Assembly: GCA_022447205.1 (NCBI GenBank)
Contig: JAKVBQ010000005.1
Coordinates: 62,001 to 126,000, forward strand
Direction: 5' to 3'
DNA: 64,000 nucleotides
Source: Phycisphaerales bacterium
GTDB taxonomy: Bacteria > Planctomycetota > Phycisphaerae > Phycisphaerales > SM1A02
The translations under genes were made by a program, and so were the position numbers. Each line of letters opens with the position of its first letter. The stretch's first letter is position 1. The notes under the pieces are model-generated. The model searched no databases, was not told where the DNA came from, and saw only the letters and a list, made by a program, of their open reading frames with translations. Positions 27,395-36,286 of this stretch are shown here, piece after piece.

Positions 27395-28882
27395 ATGACC
27401 ACCTCGAAGGACAATCACGCACCGCAGGATGCCTTCTGCGGAAGAACACGCAGGGAGTTCCTCTGGCAGACCGGCGGGGGCTTCACGGGACTGGCCCTCG
27501 GTTCGATGCTTGCGCAGGACGGCTTCCTGGCGAGCCAGTCGCTCGCCGCGGACGGCGTGACCTCCTTCAACCCCCTCCAGCCCAAGCCTCCGGCCTTCGC
27601 GCCGAAGGCCAAGCGGGTGATCTTCCTCTTCATGTACGGCGGACCGTCGCACGTGGATCTCTTCGACTACAAGCCGGAACTCTTCAAGTACGACGGCAAG
27701 ACGATCGAGGTGGACACCAAGGGACGCAGCGGAAACCGGAACGTCGGCAGGGTCATCGGACCGAAATGGAAGTTCAAGCAGCATGGTGAGTGCGGTGCGC
27801 ACGTCAGCACCCTCTTCCCGCACCTGTCCACATGCGTGGACGACATCGCCTTCCTGAAGGGGATGTACGCGGAAAGTCCCCTCCACGGCTCCGCGATGCT
27901 GATGATGAATTCGGGAAGGATCCTTCCCGGTGCTCCCGCGATCGGGTCATGGGTCAACTACGGACTCGGCTCCGTGAACGAGAACCTCCCGGGGTTCGTG
28001 GTCATGCTCGACAAGACCGGAGGGCCGATCTCGGGTGCGAAGAACTGGTCGAGCGGCTACATGCCGGCGACCTATGCCGGAACGGTCCTTCGTGGCCAGG
28101 GCGCACCGATCCTCGACCTCGCGAATCCGAAGGGCCGATCCCGGGCCATGCAGCGCAAGCTGATCGATCGACTTCGGATGTACAACGATCGACATGCCGC
28201 CCTTCGGGAAGGCAACCCGGATCTCGAGGCGCGGATCCAGGGCTACGAGCTGGCCTACCGGATGCAGACCACGGCACCTGAAGCGGTCGACATCGACAAG
28301 GAGAAGCCGAAGACCAAGGAGCTCTACGGCATCGGCGAAGGCCGGACCGACGACTTCGGTCGCAAGTGCCTCCTTGCTCGTCGTCTGGTCGAGCGCGGGG
28401 TCAGGTTCGTGCAGATCTACTCAGGCGGCGCCCACAACGACGCCAACTGGGATGCGCACGGCGATCTCGTCAAGAACCACGAGTACCACTGCGGCAACAC
28501 GGACAAGCCGATTGCCGGGCTCCTGAAGGATCTCAAGCAACGCGGGATGCTCGACGACACCCTCGTGGTCTGGGGCGGAGAGTTCGGCCGACAGCCGATC
28601 GCGGAATACGCGGAAGGCACCGGGCGCGACCACAACTCATGGGGATTCACGATGTGGATGGCCGGCGGCGGCATCAAGGGCGGCACCACCGTCGGCGGCA
28701 CCGATGAACTCGGCAACAAGGCGGTTCCGGAAACCGGCAGGTACCACGTGAACCGACTCCACGCGACGATCCTCAACCAGCTCGGCCTGGATCCCAATGC
28801 GCTGAGCTACTTCCACGCAGGTCTCGACCAGAAACTGGTCGGAGTCGAAGGCGCGGAACCGATCACCGAACTGTTCGCCTGA
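27395..28882 (+). CDS. DUF1501 protein with Tat signal
   Basis: A 495-residue protein with an N-terminal twin-arginine signal (TRREFLWQTGG, then GLALGSMLA), so it is exported folded. The core belongs to DUF1501, which lies in the alkaline phosphatase/sulfatase superfamily: VIFLFMYGGPSHVDLFDYKP near the N-terminus, a VQIYSGGAHNDANWD region and LVVWGGEFGR in the second half. Catalytic activity has not been shown for this group as far as I know. It follows the DUF1549/DUF1553 gene by 3 bp, so expression is probably coupled. The pairing is typical of planctomycetes. Confidence 0.9.
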   Translation: MTTSKDNHAPQDAFCGRTRREFLWQTGGGFTGLALGSMLAQDGFLASQSLAADGVTSFNPLQPKPPAFAPKAKRVIFLFMYGGPSHVDLFDYKPELFKYDGKTIEVDTKGRSGNRNVGRVIGPKWKFKQHGECGAHVSTLFPHLSTCVDDIAFLKGMYAESPLHGSAMLMMNSGRILPGAPAIGSWVNYGLGSVNENLPGFVVMLDKTGGPISGAKNWSSGYMPATYAGTVLRGQGAPILDLANPKGRSRAMQRKLIDRLRMYNDRHAALREGNPDLEARIQGYELAYRMQTTAPEAVDIDKEKPKTKELYGIGEGRTDDFGRKCLLARRLVERGVRFVQIYSGGAHNDANWDAHGDLVKNHEYHCGNTDKPIAGLLKDLKQRGMLDDTLVVWGGEFGRQPIAEYAEGTGRDHNSWGFTMWMAGGGIKGGTTVGGTDELGNKAVPETGRYHVNRLHATILNQLGLDPNALSYFHAGLDQKLVGVEGAEPITELFA

Positions 28883-28914
28883 GCAGGAAACGAATCGGAC
28901 GCCGGGAGAAGACC

Positions 28915-29409
28915 ATGAAGGAACTGCTGGCACTTCGGCACGCGAAGAGTTCCCACTCGATGCCGGGCCTGCGCGATCATGATCGATCGCTCAACGAGCG
29001 GGGACGGAATGCCGCACCACGCGTGGGGCGACTCCTTGCCCGCGAGAACCTGCTTCCCGACCTGATCCTGTGTTCGAGCGCAACCAGGACGATGGAGACC
29101 ACCGCCCTGGTGACGGCCGCGATGGAGTGCGAGCCGAGGACGCTCTTCCTGGAAGAGCTCTACCTTGCAGCACCGGACACCATCCTCGACGCCGCCATGC
29201 GACATGGGGAGGACTGCAACAGGGTCCTCGTCGTCGGCCACAACCCGGGCATGGAGGACGTGATGACCCTGCTCGGACTGGGCATGCGCGAGATGCCCAC
29301 GGCGGCGCTCGCGCACATCACCTTCGAGACCGATGAGTGGCTGCTGGCCACCTCCGCACGGCGGATCACGCTCGAGAACTTCTGGCTCGCACGCAGTCTC
29401 CCGGACTGA
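28915..29409 (+). CDS. sixA: SixA-type phosphohistidine phosphatase
   Basis: A 164-residue histidine phosphatase of the short SixA type. The catalytic LRHAKS motif contains Arg8 and His9, Arg58 lies in CSSATRTMET, and the second His109 is in VVGHNPGME. E. coli SixA removes phosphate from histidine-containing phosphotransfer proteins and from the nitrogen phosphotransferase system. No such partner is encoded nearby, so its target here is open. GGGAG precedes the ATG. It lies 32 bp after the DUF1501 gene and is probably the last gene of that transcript. Confidence 0.83.
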   Translation: MKELLALRHAKSSHSMPGLRDHDRSLNERGRNAAPRVGRLLARENLLPDLILCSSATRTMETTALVTAAMECEPRTLFLEELYLAAPDTILDAAMRHGEDCNRVLVVGHNPGMEDVMTLLGLGMREMPTAALAHITFETDEWLLATSARRITLENFWLARSLPD

Positions 29410-29416
29410 GTCCGGG
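29400..29416. terminator. Hairpin over the sixA stop codon
   Basis: A near-perfect palindrome CCCGGACT-G-AGTCCGGG (29400-29407 and 29409-29416) with the sixA TGA at its centre. It lies between two convergent genes whose stops are 21 bp apart. There is no T-run. It probably marks the transcript end. Confidence 0.45.
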
Positions 29417-29430
29417 TGCAGACCGCATCG

Positions 29431-31188
29431 TCAGTCCTCCGACCGTTGCTCGTAGGCCGGCCAGTCAGGCAGGAGCTTCATCAATTCCGGCATCAGGTCC
29501 TGCATGAGATCCTCGATCTCATCCACGTAGAACGTGACGATCTCGTCGTCCTCACGATCGGAGGCGATGGCGCGAAGGGTGAACTGCACCTTGCAGAAAT
29601 AGGCGTGCGTGTCGGAGAAGTTGTAGGCAAGCCGTCTCACCGCGAGTGCGTTCGGAGTGAGTCGACCGTTGGCGATGAAGAAGTAACCACCGACCATCCT
29701 CATCTCGGGGTTGGCCGGATCGGCGAAAAGCGTCACGCGGAGACGATGCTCACCAACCGGCAGGTGGACGAGTTCCTCACGACCGGTGACCGGGTGGATC
29801 GAAGTGGCCACCGGGTAGGGCTCTCCAGTGGCGAGATTCAGCATCTCCCCCGGCGCCCATGCGTCCTGCAGATCCTCGAGTGCGATGACGTCGGGGTCTC
29901 GGGATGCGGTCATGCCATGGACGGCCCAGCAGCGCTCGGGGACGTGCGGACGATTGGTGGCGCCTCCGGTGTAGAAGGCGACATGGACCTGGAAGACCCC
30001 GTTTCGGGGATCACCGTCACGAGCATAGGAACGGTCGATGTAGAGTTCGGTACCGAGCACCTCGACGACGGTGTCGGTGTAGACGAGATCATCCCCCACC
30101 TTGACCCAATCCCCGATGACCTGGGGCAGCGCATCAAGTGAACCACGCAGCGGTGCGGCACCCTTGATCGAACGCATCCCGGTGGACGCGGCGACGACAT
30201 GCACGCCAACCGCCGAAACCGCGAGGAGCATGACAAGCATCCAGTAGATGCGGGGAGCCGAACGTTCGACGCGGACGGATTCGACCGGTTCGGGTTCCGG
30301 GGATTCATCCTCGGGAGCGAATCCCTCAAGCACCCAGAGGAAGAAGAGATAGAGAAGCAGGGCGGGAATGAGCCAGAGCATACTGATCGTGGAATGCGCG
30401 GCGCCGACGGAAAGACCGGCGTCCCATGTGTCGAGGATGCCCTGGGTAGTGATGCGGAGGATGTTCACGACGATGGCGATGGGAAGCCCGAGCGCCACGA
30501 GCACCACACGCTGCCAGAGTCTCGGAAGCCCGGTCCATGCGATGAAGGTGCCCATCGCGAGGAAGGCCATCAGCATCTTCATGCCGGAGCATGCCTCGGC
30601 GACATCGAGGGGTCGGGTCTGGCCGTCGGACTCGAGCGTGATCAGGTTGCCGACCCGAACGGTCTCGAAACCCATGATCTCGAACATGAAGAAGGAGCCC
30701 GTGGTGGCGATGTCCTGCATGCGATCGGTGACCGGTGCGAGGATCTGGGCGGAGATGAACTGGCCGAATGCCACCAGGTAGAGCAATGGGAACCACAGGA
30801 CGCGCATCGCCGACCAGCCACAGGCGACGATCGCGACGCCGAAGAGCGTGACCGCGACACCGATCGCCTTGGCATTGTGCACCTGCAGGAAGCCGGGGCC
30901 GAAGACGGTGAGCATGTAGAGAAGGATCCCCGTCAGGACCACGATGAATCCGACGGGCGCGCACACGAAGGGACGAGCAAGAAGACGGTCACGCTCGATC
31001 CACACCAGATAGGCGGTGATCAGCGGAACCAGGAACGTGTGCCCCCAGTCACCAAGGTAGCTCCAGGAATAAAAGGCCTGCGCGGCGACGAAATGCCAGA
31101 ACAGGCCGACGAGGACCAGAACCAGAAGGGCAAGTGCCGCCATGGCACGGCCGGGCGAGACGTTGAGTTCCTCGGTCTGTGGATCCAT
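29431..31188 (-). CDS. Exosortase fused to a C-terminal EpsI domain
   Basis: A 585-residue membrane protein. The first 290 residues carry about eight hydrophobic segments and the exosortase catalytic triad: Cys200 in AEACSGMKM, Arg245 in VNILRI and His265 in AAHSTISM. After a further membrane helix and a Pro/Glu-rich linker, the C-terminal part (about 355-585) is an EpsI-type (DUF3485) domain with YTGGATNRPHVPERCW. Exosortases cut and anchor proteins that carry a PEP-CTERM-like tail, usually in exopolysaccharide producers. I see no such tail on any protein in this window. The ATG at 31188 is preferred over a TTG at 31251. Confidence 0.87.
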   Translation of the reverse strand: MDPQTEELNVSPGRAMAALALLVLVLVGLFWHFVAAQAFYSWSYLGDWGHTFLVPLITAYLVWIERDRLLARPFVCAPVGFIVVLTGILLYMLTVFGPGFLQVHNAKAIGVAVTLFGVAIVACGWSAMRVLWFPLLYLVAFGQFISAQILAPVTDRMQDIATTGSFFMFEIMGFETVRVGNLITLESDGQTRPLDVAEACSGMKMLMAFLAMGTFIAWTGLPRLWQRVVLVALGLPIAIVVNILRITTQGILDTWDAGLSVGAAHSTISMLWLIPALLLYLFFLWVLEGFAPEDESPEPEPVESVRVERSAPRIYWMLVMLLAVSAVGVHVVAASTGMRSIKGAAPLRGSLDALPQVIGDWVKVGDDLVYTDTVVEVLGTELYIDRSYARDGDPRNGVFQVHVAFYTGGATNRPHVPERCWAVHGMTASRDPDVIALEDLQDAWAPGEMLNLATGEPYPVATSIHPVTGREELVHLPVGEHRLRVTLFADPANPEMRMVGGYFFIANGRLTPNALAVRRLAYNFSDTHAYFCKVQFTLRAIASDREDDEIVTFYVDEIEDLMQDLMPELMKLLPDWPAYEQRSED

Positions 31189-31267
31189 CGAAGCCAAGCC
31201 TAACGTCCATCCCTGGTCAGGAGGGCCCGAAGGGCCGTGGATTGGAGTCAAGGGTCCCCGCAGGGGT

Positions 31268-32713
31268 TCAGGCGATGATCTCGTTCACGACCCTGCCCGC
31301 CACATCGGTGAGACGGAAGTCACGGCCCGCATGCCGATAGGTGAGTCGCTCGTGGTCGACTCCCATCAGGGCGAGGATCGTCGCGTGCAGGTCATGCACA
31401 TGGACCTTGTCCTCGCGTGCGTAGTACCCGTATTCATCGGTGGCACCATGACTGAAACCGGGCTTCACCCCGCCACCGGCCATCCACATGGTGAATCCAT
31501 GCGGATTGTGATCTCGTCCGTTGCCGCCCTGGGCGACGGGAGTTCGACCGAACTCACCACCCCAGAGGACAAGGGTGTCCTCGAGCATCCCACGACGCTT
31601 CAGGTCGGTGATCAGGGCCGCGATTCCGGTGTCGACCTCGCCTGCATTCTTGCGATGATCCGGTTCAAGGTTGCCGTGCTGGTCCCACTTGTAGGAGTGC
31701 GTGCACTGAACGAACCGCACGCCACGTTCGCTGAAGCGCCGGGCCAGGAGGCACTGGCGACCGAAGTTCTCCGTTCGTGGATCATCGAGACCGTAGAGCG
31801 CCCTGGTCTCCTTGGACTCGCTGGAGATGTCGCTGACCTCGGGCGCGACGTCCTGCATTCGATAGGCGAGTTCGAACGTCTCGATCCTGCCCTCGAGCGC
31901 CTGGTTCGCACTGGTCTCCCCGAGTCCCGACTCGTTGATCTCTCGAAGGAGGTCGAGTTGGGCACGCTGGACCTTGGACTCCCCCATCGCCGTCATGTGC
32001 TCGAAACGTGCCTGCTCGCACCGTATCCCGGCATGACCAAGCGAGGTCCCGTGATAGGCGGCAGGGAGGAAGGCCGAAGAGTAGTTGTTGACGCCACCAT
32101 GCCCGAGCGTGGGGCAGATGGTCACGAAGCCTGGAAGATCACGGTTCTCCGAACCGAGGCCATAGGTGATCCAGGAACCCATCGATGGACGGACGAAGTT
32201 CTCGGAGCCCGTGTGGATCTTCAGCAGTGCGGCACCATGGGCGGGATTCGATCCGTGGAGACTCTTGATGAAGCAGAGGTCGTCGACGACCTTCGCGGTC
32301 TCGGGGAAGATCTCGCTCACCCATGCTCCGCTCTCGCCATGCTGCTTCCACTTGTACGGTGAGCCCATGAGATTGCCGGTCTCCGCGAACACCACGCGGG
32401 GCTTCGCGAAGGGAAGGGTCTTGCCGTCATCCCGCTGCAGTGCCGGCTTGTAGTCGAAGGTGTCGACCTGAGAGGGCCCACCATGCATGAAGAGGAAGAT
32501 CACGCGCTTGGCACGCGCGGGGAAATGCGGCTTTCGCAACGCAAGGGGCCCGAGCTCCAGGGGATCCATCTTCAAGGGACGATCGAGCCGTCTTCGTGCT
32601 GCAGCCTCGTCGGCGAGGAGCCCGGCGAGCGCGACCGATCCGAAACCGACGCAGCACTGCTTGAGCATGTCGCGCCGGTTCACGTTCGGTCGAATGGAGC
32701 AGAAATCACCCAT
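31268..32713 (-). CDS. DUF1501 protein with Tat signal
   Basis: A 481-residue paralogue of the other DUF1501 protein in the window. The N-terminus is a twin-arginine signal (NRRDMLKQCC, then FGSVALAGLLA). The core has VIFLFMHGGPSQVDTFDYKP, FVQCTHSYKWDQHG and LVLWGGEFGRTPV, again in the alkaline phosphatase-like pattern. An earlier ATG at 32755 would add 14 residues and a hydrophobic stretch before the Tat motif and is less likely. It lies 57 bp after the cytochrome-bearing DUF1549/DUF1553 gene, its expected partner. Activity is unknown. Confidence 0.9.
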   Translation of the reverse strand: MGDFCSIRPNVNRRDMLKQCCVGFGSVALAGLLADEAAARRRLDRPLKMDPLELGPLALRKPHFPARAKRVIFLFMHGGPSQVDTFDYKPALQRDDGKTLPFAKPRVVFAETGNLMGSPYKWKQHGESGAWVSEIFPETAKVVDDLCFIKSLHGSNPAHGAALLKIHTGSENFVRPSMGSWITYGLGSENRDLPGFVTICPTLGHGGVNNYSSAFLPAAYHGTSLGHAGIRCEQARFEHMTAMGESKVQRAQLDLLREINESGLGETSANQALEGRIETFELAYRMQDVAPEVSDISSESKETRALYGLDDPRTENFGRQCLLARRFSERGVRFVQCTHSYKWDQHGNLEPDHRKNAGEVDTGIAALITDLKRRGMLEDTLVLWGGEFGRTPVAQGGNGRDHNPHGFTMWMAGGGVKPGFSHGATDEYGYYAREDKVHVHDLHATILALMGVDHERLTYRHAGRDFRLTDVAGRVVNEIIA

Positions 32714-32770
32714 GACCCAAGGATACAGCCAAATCCCGACCGGGAAAGCGGCCATTCACCGGGTGGAGGC

Positions 32771-35700
32771 TCATTGCACGTAGATGAATTCGTTGGAGGC
32801 CATCAGGACCTGACAGTAGATGCGCCAGGCGTGTTCTCTGGGGGTGAGAACCTCGCCCTCCTCCATTGACGGGGGCCAGGAGACCGAGTTTCCAGACCCT
32901 GCCTGCTGTTCCATGCGTGTCAGGAACTCGGACGCACGAAGGGCCTCCGAAGGCGTCGGGGTGCGGGCGTAGCAGATCTCGTATGCACGAACCACGCGAG
33001 CCTCGTCGTCGACGAGCGTCTCGTCCGAGAGCAGTCGGTGCGCGAGTGATTCGGCCTGTGAACCGACGAGATCACTGTTCAGCATGAACAAGGCCTGCTG
33101 GGAGACGACGGTGCTCGCACGGGCATCGATCGGCACGCTCGAATCGCAGTAGTCGAACGTGGAGAAGAGGGGGTACATGTCGTTTCGAATCACCGGCAGG
33201 TAGATCGCACGACGAGAGGCGTCGTAGCGCTCGTTGCTGTTGGACTGGTCGTTCGTCACGTACCCGAAGTTGCCCGACCTCATGATGCTCCCACCCATCG
33301 AGAGATCGAGGGAACCTCCGACCGCCAGGATCGTGTCGCGAATCGGCTCGGCCTCGAGGCGACGGGGTGCATGATGCCAGTGCAGACGATTCTCGGGATC
33401 GATCTCGAGGGCCTTCTCGTTTCCGGTGCCGTCCATGCAGTAGGTGGAGGACGTCATGATCAGTCGGTGCAGGGACTTGATCGACCAGCCGTCATCCATG
33501 AAACGTCTCGCCATCCAGTCGAGCAGTTCGGGATGACTCGGTTCTTCGGCGCGCAGTCCGAAGTTGCTCGGTGTCCCCACGAGTCCATGCCCGAAATGAC
33601 CGTGCCAGATCCGGTTGACCGCGACACGGGAGGTCAGTGGATTGCGAGGATCGATGATCCATTCGGCAAGCTGCAGACGCCCGCTCTGCCCCTCCGGAAT
33701 CACCGGGCCGGGCAGGGCTTCCCCGAGCACGGTGAGGTAACCGCGGGGCACCTCGCCCGGCGCCTTGTTGGTGTGGTCCCCACGAATGAAGACGGGCAGG
33801 TCGACGGGAGTCGCGTCTTCGACGACGATTCCCATCTCGATCGACCGCGGCGTGGTCTCCTCCAGGGCGACACGTTCGGTCTCGAGCGCATCGATACGCG
33901 TGCGAGCATCCTCGTCGAAGAGTTCGGGCATCGAGGCATCGATCGCAAGCACCCCGCGCGGTCCGATCAGTGCGAGTCGGCAGACCTCCTGGCCGTCATC
34001 CGGGAGACGACTGACGTCCTCACCACCCGAACCGGCACGAAGCCTGTCCCAGCTGGCAAGCACCAGGCTCGCCATCCCCTGCCAGCGTTCACCAAAGGCG
34101 GCGAGGTCACGTGGAGGCGGCCCATCAAGCACGGTGTGCACGAGGATCGAATCCCGCGGCCCAATGCCGGAACGACCGGGTGCCTGCCCCGGTTCGGTGG
34201 CAGCACGCAGGTTTTCGACCACCTCGAGTGCATCACGTTCGAAGGTCTCGGTGGGCAGTGCCTTCAATCGACGCCAGGGCTCGAAGATCGGCTCGGCGGC
34301 GAGAGCGACAGCCCACCGACGCAGGAGACCTGCCTGCACCCCGGACGCTTCGGCGATCGCTCGGGATTCGAGTTCGAACGCCTCCGCCACCGCGGGGTCG
34401 ATCATGATCAGTCGATCAAGGTGGGGAACAGCGCCCGCACGTTCGAGGCGGATCGTGGAGGGGCCGGCGGGAAGCTCCAACCGAACCGTCTCCCACTTCA
34501 TGCCTTCGGGAAGGAAGGAACCGGTCGAGGCCTTGCAGACATCGTCGAGTCTCTTCTCACCGTTCACGTGCAGTTCGAGAGGGCGTTCCTCGGCACTGGC
34601 ATAGCGGATGCGCAGCTCGTGCTCACCGGCACGGGTCGACTCGAAGCGGTACTCGACGAACTGACGTTCATTGGGTCGGGTGGTGTGCAACACACCGATG
34701 CCCGGTCCCCAGTTCTGGAAGTTGACGTTGAGGTTGCCTGCATCGAAGTCCTCGGCCTCGCGGACCTCGGGCGTCGTGGTGAAGCGGTTGCTCGCCATCA
34801 TCGCGGAGGCGGTCTCACGAGCCCAGTCCTGCTGGAGTCGTCGGGACCCGCTTTCGAGCGCCTCGTCGAGCTGACTTCGGTTGCGAGCGACGGCTTCGGC
34901 GTGGAGTCGGGCGCGCTCGATCTCATCAGCGGGTGCGAGCCTTCGTTCAAGGACGCGGGCGACGGTGTTCAGGGACTGCATCGTCCTGGTGCTGTAGAGG
35001 ATGCCCGCCATGGCGTGATAGTCCTCGGCGGTGATGGGATCGAACTTGTGATCATGACACCGTGCACAACCGATGGTCTGGGCGAGGAATGCCTGGCCGA
35101 TCACGTCGAGCTGTTCGTCGACGATGTCGATCTGCATCTTCTCCTTGTCGGGCTCCGCAAGGACCTTGGGCCCGAGGGAGAGGAACCCGGTGGCGACCAG
35201 ACGGTCGATCGAACGCTCCCGATCGCCGGAGTCGGGCAGGAGATCACCTGCGATCTGCTCGAGGACGAACTCGTCGTAGGGCTGGTCGTCATTGAATGAA
35301 CCGACCACCCAGTCGCGGTAACGCCAGGCGTTCCCGAACGCGGTGTTCTCGTCAAGCCCGTTGCTGTCCGCGTAGCGCGCCACGTCGAGCCAGTGGCGAC
35401 CCCAGCGTTCCCCGTAGTGCGGGGAGGCGAGCAGTCGGTCGATCAGACGTTCCCATGCATCCGGTGACTCGTCATCGATGAAGCGACGGACCTCTTCGGG
35501 GGAGGGAGGCAGGCCGATCAGGTCGAAGAACGCCCTCCGCACGAGGGTCCGACGATCCGCGCGAGGCGCGGGCTCGAGACCAGCCTCCTCGAGTCGCTCG
35601 AGGATGAAGCCATCGATCTCGTTGCGGCCCCAGTCCTCATGGGATGGTGCGGTCGGTTGTTCGACGGGACGGTAGGCCCAGTGCGTCCGGGCAACCTCCC

Positions 35701-36139
35701 AGTCATAGGGTTCCCCGTTCTCTCCTGCCGGCGGGAGGTCCTCGGGAGCGACGGCTTCGGGCATTCTGGCACCACGCTCGATCCAGGTCCGAATGACCGC
35801 GATCTCCTCGTCACTCAGTGGTCCCGAAGGAGGCATTGCGAACTCCGGGTCCTCGTACGAGATCGCGATGAAGAGCGAACTCGCCTCAGGATCGCCGGGA
35901 ACCAGCACCGGGCCACTTTCACCCCCACGAAGGATCGATGGCACGTCCGTCAGACGAAGTCCGCCACGCATCTTGTCGACGTCGGTTCCATGGCACGCGC
36001 CGCAACGCTCGATCAGCAACGGACGAATGCGCCGCTCGAAGAGCGCATCATCCTGACCCCGGACGGCATGAGTCCCTGACAACAGGAACATCAGCAGTAC
36101 CGTCAGGAGCGGACCAGCTTGTATGCGGAACTGTTGCAT
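32771..36139 (-). CDS. Planctomycete cytochrome c/DUF1549/DUF1553 protein with carbohydrate-binding-like module
   Basis: A 1122-residue exported protein. After a signal peptide comes PSCyt1, a c-type haem domain with C46-G-A-C-H50 and the distal MPPSGPLS loop. DUF1549 follows (about 150-380; HYGERWGRHWLDVARYADSNG and a second CARCHDHK). A middle region (about 460-580) with FVEYRFESTRAGEHELRIRY and LELHVNGEK looks like a CBM6/35-type module. DUF1553 forms the C-terminal third (NRIWHGHFGHGLVGTPSNFG, SIKSLHRLIMTSSTY). A haem plus a sugar-binding module suggests periplasmic redox chemistry on polysaccharide, but this is unproven. The DUF1501 partner follows. Confidence 0.9.
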   Translation of the reverse strand: MQQFRIQAGPLLTVLLMFLLSGTHAVRGQDDALFERRIRPLLIERCGACHGTDVDKMRGGLRLTDVPSILRGGESGPVLVPGDPEASSLFIAISYEDPEFAMPPSGPLSDEEIAVIRTWIERGARMPEAVAPEDLPPAGENGEPYDWEVARTHWAYRPVEQPTAPSHEDWGRNEIDGFILERLEEAGLEPAPRADRRTLVRRAFFDLIGLPPSPEEVRRFIDDESPDAWERLIDRLLASPHYGERWGRHWLDVARYADSNGLDENTAFGNAWRYRDWVVGSFNDDQPYDEFVLEQIAGDLLPDSGDRERSIDRLVATGFLSLGPKVLAEPDKEKMQIDIVDEQLDVIGQAFLAQTIGCARCHDHKFDPITAEDYHAMAGILYSTRTMQSLNTVARVLERRLAPADEIERARLHAEAVARNRSQLDEALESGSRRLQQDWARETASAMMASNRFTTTPEVREAEDFDAGNLNVNFQNWGPGIGVLHTTRPNERQFVEYRFESTRAGEHELRIRYASAEERPLELHVNGEKRLDDVCKASTGSFLPEGMKWETVRLELPAGPSTIRLERAGAVPHLDRLIMIDPAVAEAFELESRAIAEASGVQAGLLRRWAVALAAEPIFEPWRRLKALPTETFERDALEVVENLRAATEPGQAPGRSGIGPRDSILVHTVLDGPPPRDLAAFGERWQGMASLVLASWDRLRAGSGGEDVSRLPDDGQEVCRLALIGPRGVLAIDASMPELFDEDARTRIDALETERVALEETTPRSIEMGIVVEDATPVDLPVFIRGDHTNKAPGEVPRGYLTVLGEALPGPVIPEGQSGRLQLAEWIIDPRNPLTSRVAVNRIWHGHFGHGLVGTPSNFGLRAEEPSHPELLDWMARRFMDDGWSIKSLHRLIMTSSTYCMDGTGNEKALEIDPENRLHWHHAPRRLEAEPIRDTILAVGGSLDLSMGGSIMRSGNFGYVTNDQSNSNERYDASRRAIYLPVIRNDMYPLFSTFDYCDSSVPIDARASTVVSQQALFMLNSDLVGSQAESLAHRLLSDETLVDDEARVVRAYEICYARTPTPSEALRASEFLTRMEQQAGSGNSVSWPPSMEEGEVLTPREHAWRIYCQVLMASNEFIYVQ

Positions 36140-36162
36140 GCACCGAATCCTCTGCTCACACG

Positions 36163-36168
36163 AGTATA
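36163..36168 (-). promoter_or_regulatory. Possible -10 box upstream of the cytochrome/DUF1549 gene
   Basis: On the minus strand this reads TATACT, five of six matches to the consensus, 23 bp before the ATG at 36139. I find no good -35 box 16-18 bp upstream of it. Planctomycete promoter rules are poorly known, so this is only a candidate. The rest of the 147-bp gap shows no gene. Confidence 0.25.
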
Positions 36169-36286
36169 GATGGCAGGGGGCGGGAAACGAACCTCGAACC
36201 GTGGATGACGAGGACTCCGGGCGGACATGGAGGCCATAACCCGCCCCGACGGGGACATGGGGGGAAGGAACCGTTGGAAGGCGCGA

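Noticed and set aside
31251-31267. CCCC-GCA-GGGG repeat between the exosortase and DUF1501 genes as a terminator
   Set aside because: Stem of four bases only, no T-run, and between co-directional genes.
33371-35299. Plus-strand frame of about 640 codons opposite the cytochrome/DUF1549 gene
   Set aside because: Antisense shadow of a well-supported planctomycete gene.
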